Assembly (NCBI GenBank): GCA_029978425.1
Contig: JAPOJL010000007.1
Location: 1-17,790 of the forward strand
Length of the DNA stretch: 17,790 nucleotides
Reading direction: 5' to 3'
DNA from: Actinomycetota bacterium
GTDB taxonomy: Bacteria; Actinomycetota; Actinomycetes; Nanopelagicales; Nanopelagicaceae
Shown piece by piece: positions 16,445 to 17,790 of the stretch; positions within the stretch are counted from its first letter, which is position 1, and every line of letters begins with the position of its first letter. The notes below the pieces were generated by a model. It did no database searches. It had not been told where the DNA came from and saw only the letters and a program-made list of their open reading frames with translations. The position numbers and the translations under genes were made by a program.

Positions 16445-17790
16445 ATGAACGCGCTCATCACTCCAGTCGTGCGACGGCTTCGTGATGCCAGCAATGAAGA
16501 TGTCTCGATAGTAGAGCGGGCATTTGTTGCTGCCGAGAACGCTCATCGTGGACAGCTTCGAAAGAGCGGTGATCCTTACATCACTCACCCAGTCGCGGTT
16601 GCCGAGATTTTGGTTGATTTTGGATTAGACCCCGCCACGATCGCAGCCGCGCTTCTTCATGACACTGTGGAAGACACTTCCTATTCGCCGGCAAAGTTAC
16701 GTGAAGAATTCGGCGATGAAGTTGCTTCTCTCGTTGAGGGAGTAACCAAACTAGATCGATTGACGTATGGCCCAACAGCCGAAGCGGAAACCGTTCGCAA
16801 AATGGTTGTGGCGATGGCGAAAGATATTCGAGTCCTTGTTATCAAATTAGCTGATCGATTACACAACGCCCGCACATGGCAATTTGTTGAGCCTGAATCA
16901 TCGGCTCGCAAAGCCCGAGAAACCCTAGATATTTATGCCCCGCTGGCTCATCGACTTGGAATGAATGCAGTTAAGTGGGAGCTAGAAGATCTCTCATTTA
17001 AGTTCATTGAGCCGAAGAAATTCGAGGAGATCGAAAGACTTGTTATTGAGCGCAATCCCTCTCGAGAGAAATTGACGAACGATGTAATCGCAGTTGTTGA
17101 GCAGGATCTGACGCAAGAGGGGATACAAGCCACAGTAACTGGGCGTCAGAAGCATCTCTATAGCGTGTATCAAAAGATGGTCGTGCGCGGACGAGAGTTC
17201 AACGATATTTACGATCTGGTAGGTATACGAGTGTTGGTTAACGATGTGCGAGATTGCTACGCAGTACTTGGGGCGATTCACGCGCGATGGAATCCAGTCC
17301 CAGGACGTTTTAAAGATTACATAGCGATGCCAAAGTTCAATCTCTATCAATCGCTGCATACAACGGTCATTGGCCCCACAGGTAAAGCCGTAGAGATCCA
17401 GATCCGAACCCACGATATGCATCGACGGGCGGAATACGGCATTGCGGCGCACTGGAAGTACAAATTGAAGAATTCAGCGAGGTCTGATGATTCACCAGAC
17501 ATGCTTTGGCTGAAGCAACTCCACGAGTGGCAACAGGAAACTTCTGATGTAAGTGAGTTCCTGGATGCGCTTCGCTTTGATCTACGTACTCCTGAAGTTT
17601 TTGTATTTACACCCAAAGGCGAAATGAAAGTGATGCCTTCCAATAGTTCAGTTTTAGATTTAGCTTATGAAATTCATACAGATGTTGGAAATCACTGCAT
17701 TGGTGCCAAAGTAAATCATAAAGTAGTTCCCATAAGGCATATTATCCAAAACGGTGATCAGGTAGAGATATTAACCTCCTCTATGGCTTC
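16445..17790 (+). CDS. rel: Bifunctional (p)ppGpp synthetase/hydrolase, 5' part (Rel/RSH)
   Basis: The gene is open from ATG 16445 to the window end (448 codons); the 3' part is outside. It is a long RSH enzyme of the stringent response. The HD hydrolase domain has His48 and HDTVED (His72, Asp73, Glu76, Asp77), all intact, so ppGpp hydrolysis is expected. The synthetase domain (about 235-345) has TGRQKHLYSVYQKM, YDLVGIRVLV, DYIAMPKFNLYQSLHTT and the VEIQIRT block. A TGS domain starts near 384 (PEVFVFTPKGEMKVMP). The C-terminal helical and ACT domains are not visible. Only one such gene is usual in Actinobacteria, where it is bifunctional. The start is leaderless in type. The usual neighbour apt is missing between secF and this gene. 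Confidence 0.96.
   Translation, partial: MNALITPVVRRLRDASNEDVSIVERAFVAAENAHRGQLRKSGDPYITHPVAVAEILVDFGLDPATIAAALLHDTVEDTSYSPAKLREEFGDEVASLVEGVTKLDRLTYGPTAEAETVRKMVVAMAKDIRVLVIKLADRLHNARTWQFVEPESSARKARETLDIYAPLAHRLGMNAVKWELEDLSFKFIEPKKFEEIERLVIERNPSREKLTNDVIAVVEQDLTQEGIQATVTGRQKHLYSVYQKMVVRGREFNDIYDLVGIRVLVNDVRDCYAVLGAIHARWNPVPGRFKDYIAMPKFNLYQSLHTTVIGPTGKAVEIQIRTHDMHRRAEYGIAAHWKYKLKNSARSDDSPDMLWLKQLHEWQQETSDVSEFLDALRFDLRTPEVFVFTPKGEMKVMPSNSSVLDLAYEIHTDVGNHCIGAKVNHKVVPIRHIIQNGDQVEILTSSMA

Noticed and set aside
1..17790. CRISPR, insertion sequences, prophage, tRNA or rRNA genes
   Set aside because: Nothing supports any of them: there are no regularly spaced repeats, transposase motifs, cloverleaf-like gaps or long non-coding spaces.

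Overview
This window reads as chromosomal core sequence from a small-genome, low-GC actinobacterium, probably a freshwater acI/Nanopelagicales-type organism. That placement is inference. It rests on the actinobacterial gene order thrS-HIT-pgsA-patA-pimA-pdxS-pdxT-yebC-ruvCAB-secDF-rel, on phosphatidylinositol mannoside (PIM) genes, on a base composition that looks clearly below 50 % GC by eye, and on very tight packing with many 1-4 nt start/stop overlaps. I see no tRNA, rRNA, insertion sequence, CRISPR array or prophage. No stretch over about 100 nt lacks a gene.

Layout. Positions 1-1939: 3' part of pabB, a frameshifted pabC and a small PGPGW-type membrane protein. Positions 1979-4551: thrS and a HIT-family Ap4A phosphorylase-like gene. 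Positions 4538-5164 (minus strand, the only minus-strand gene): a 208-residue protein that looks like a shrunken EF-G G domain with eroded nucleotide-binding motifs. Positions 5179-9335: pgsA, patA and pimA (first steps of PIM synthesis), then a LemA-like membrane protein and a DUF3048 lipoprotein, all nearly or actually overlapping. Positions 9377-11631: pdxS, pdxT (pyridoxal phosphate synthase) and yebC. Positions 11662-13846: ruvC-ruvA-ruvB. Positions 13858-16424: secD-secF, without the usual yajC before them or apt after them. Positions 16445 to the end: 5' part of a bifunctional (p)ppGpp synthetase/hydrolase.

Several transcription-unit starts share one feature: a -10-like TANNNT hexamer 6-8 nt before the start codon and no Shine-Dalgarno sequence (thrS, the minus-strand gene, ruvC, secD, rel, and probably pgsA and pdxS). 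This is the layout of leaderless mRNAs. Genes inside units instead use overlapping stop/start codons or a purine-rich ribosome binding site.

The most interesting items are the isolated EF-G-like pseudo-GTPase and the roughly 14-24 bp divergent start region it shares with pgsA. Next are two single-base reading-frame anomalies (inside pabC and at the 5' end of pdxS), which are either assembly errors or real lesions, and the widespread leaderless-promoter signature. No clearly new multi-gene system is visible; the rest is conserved housekeeping synteny.
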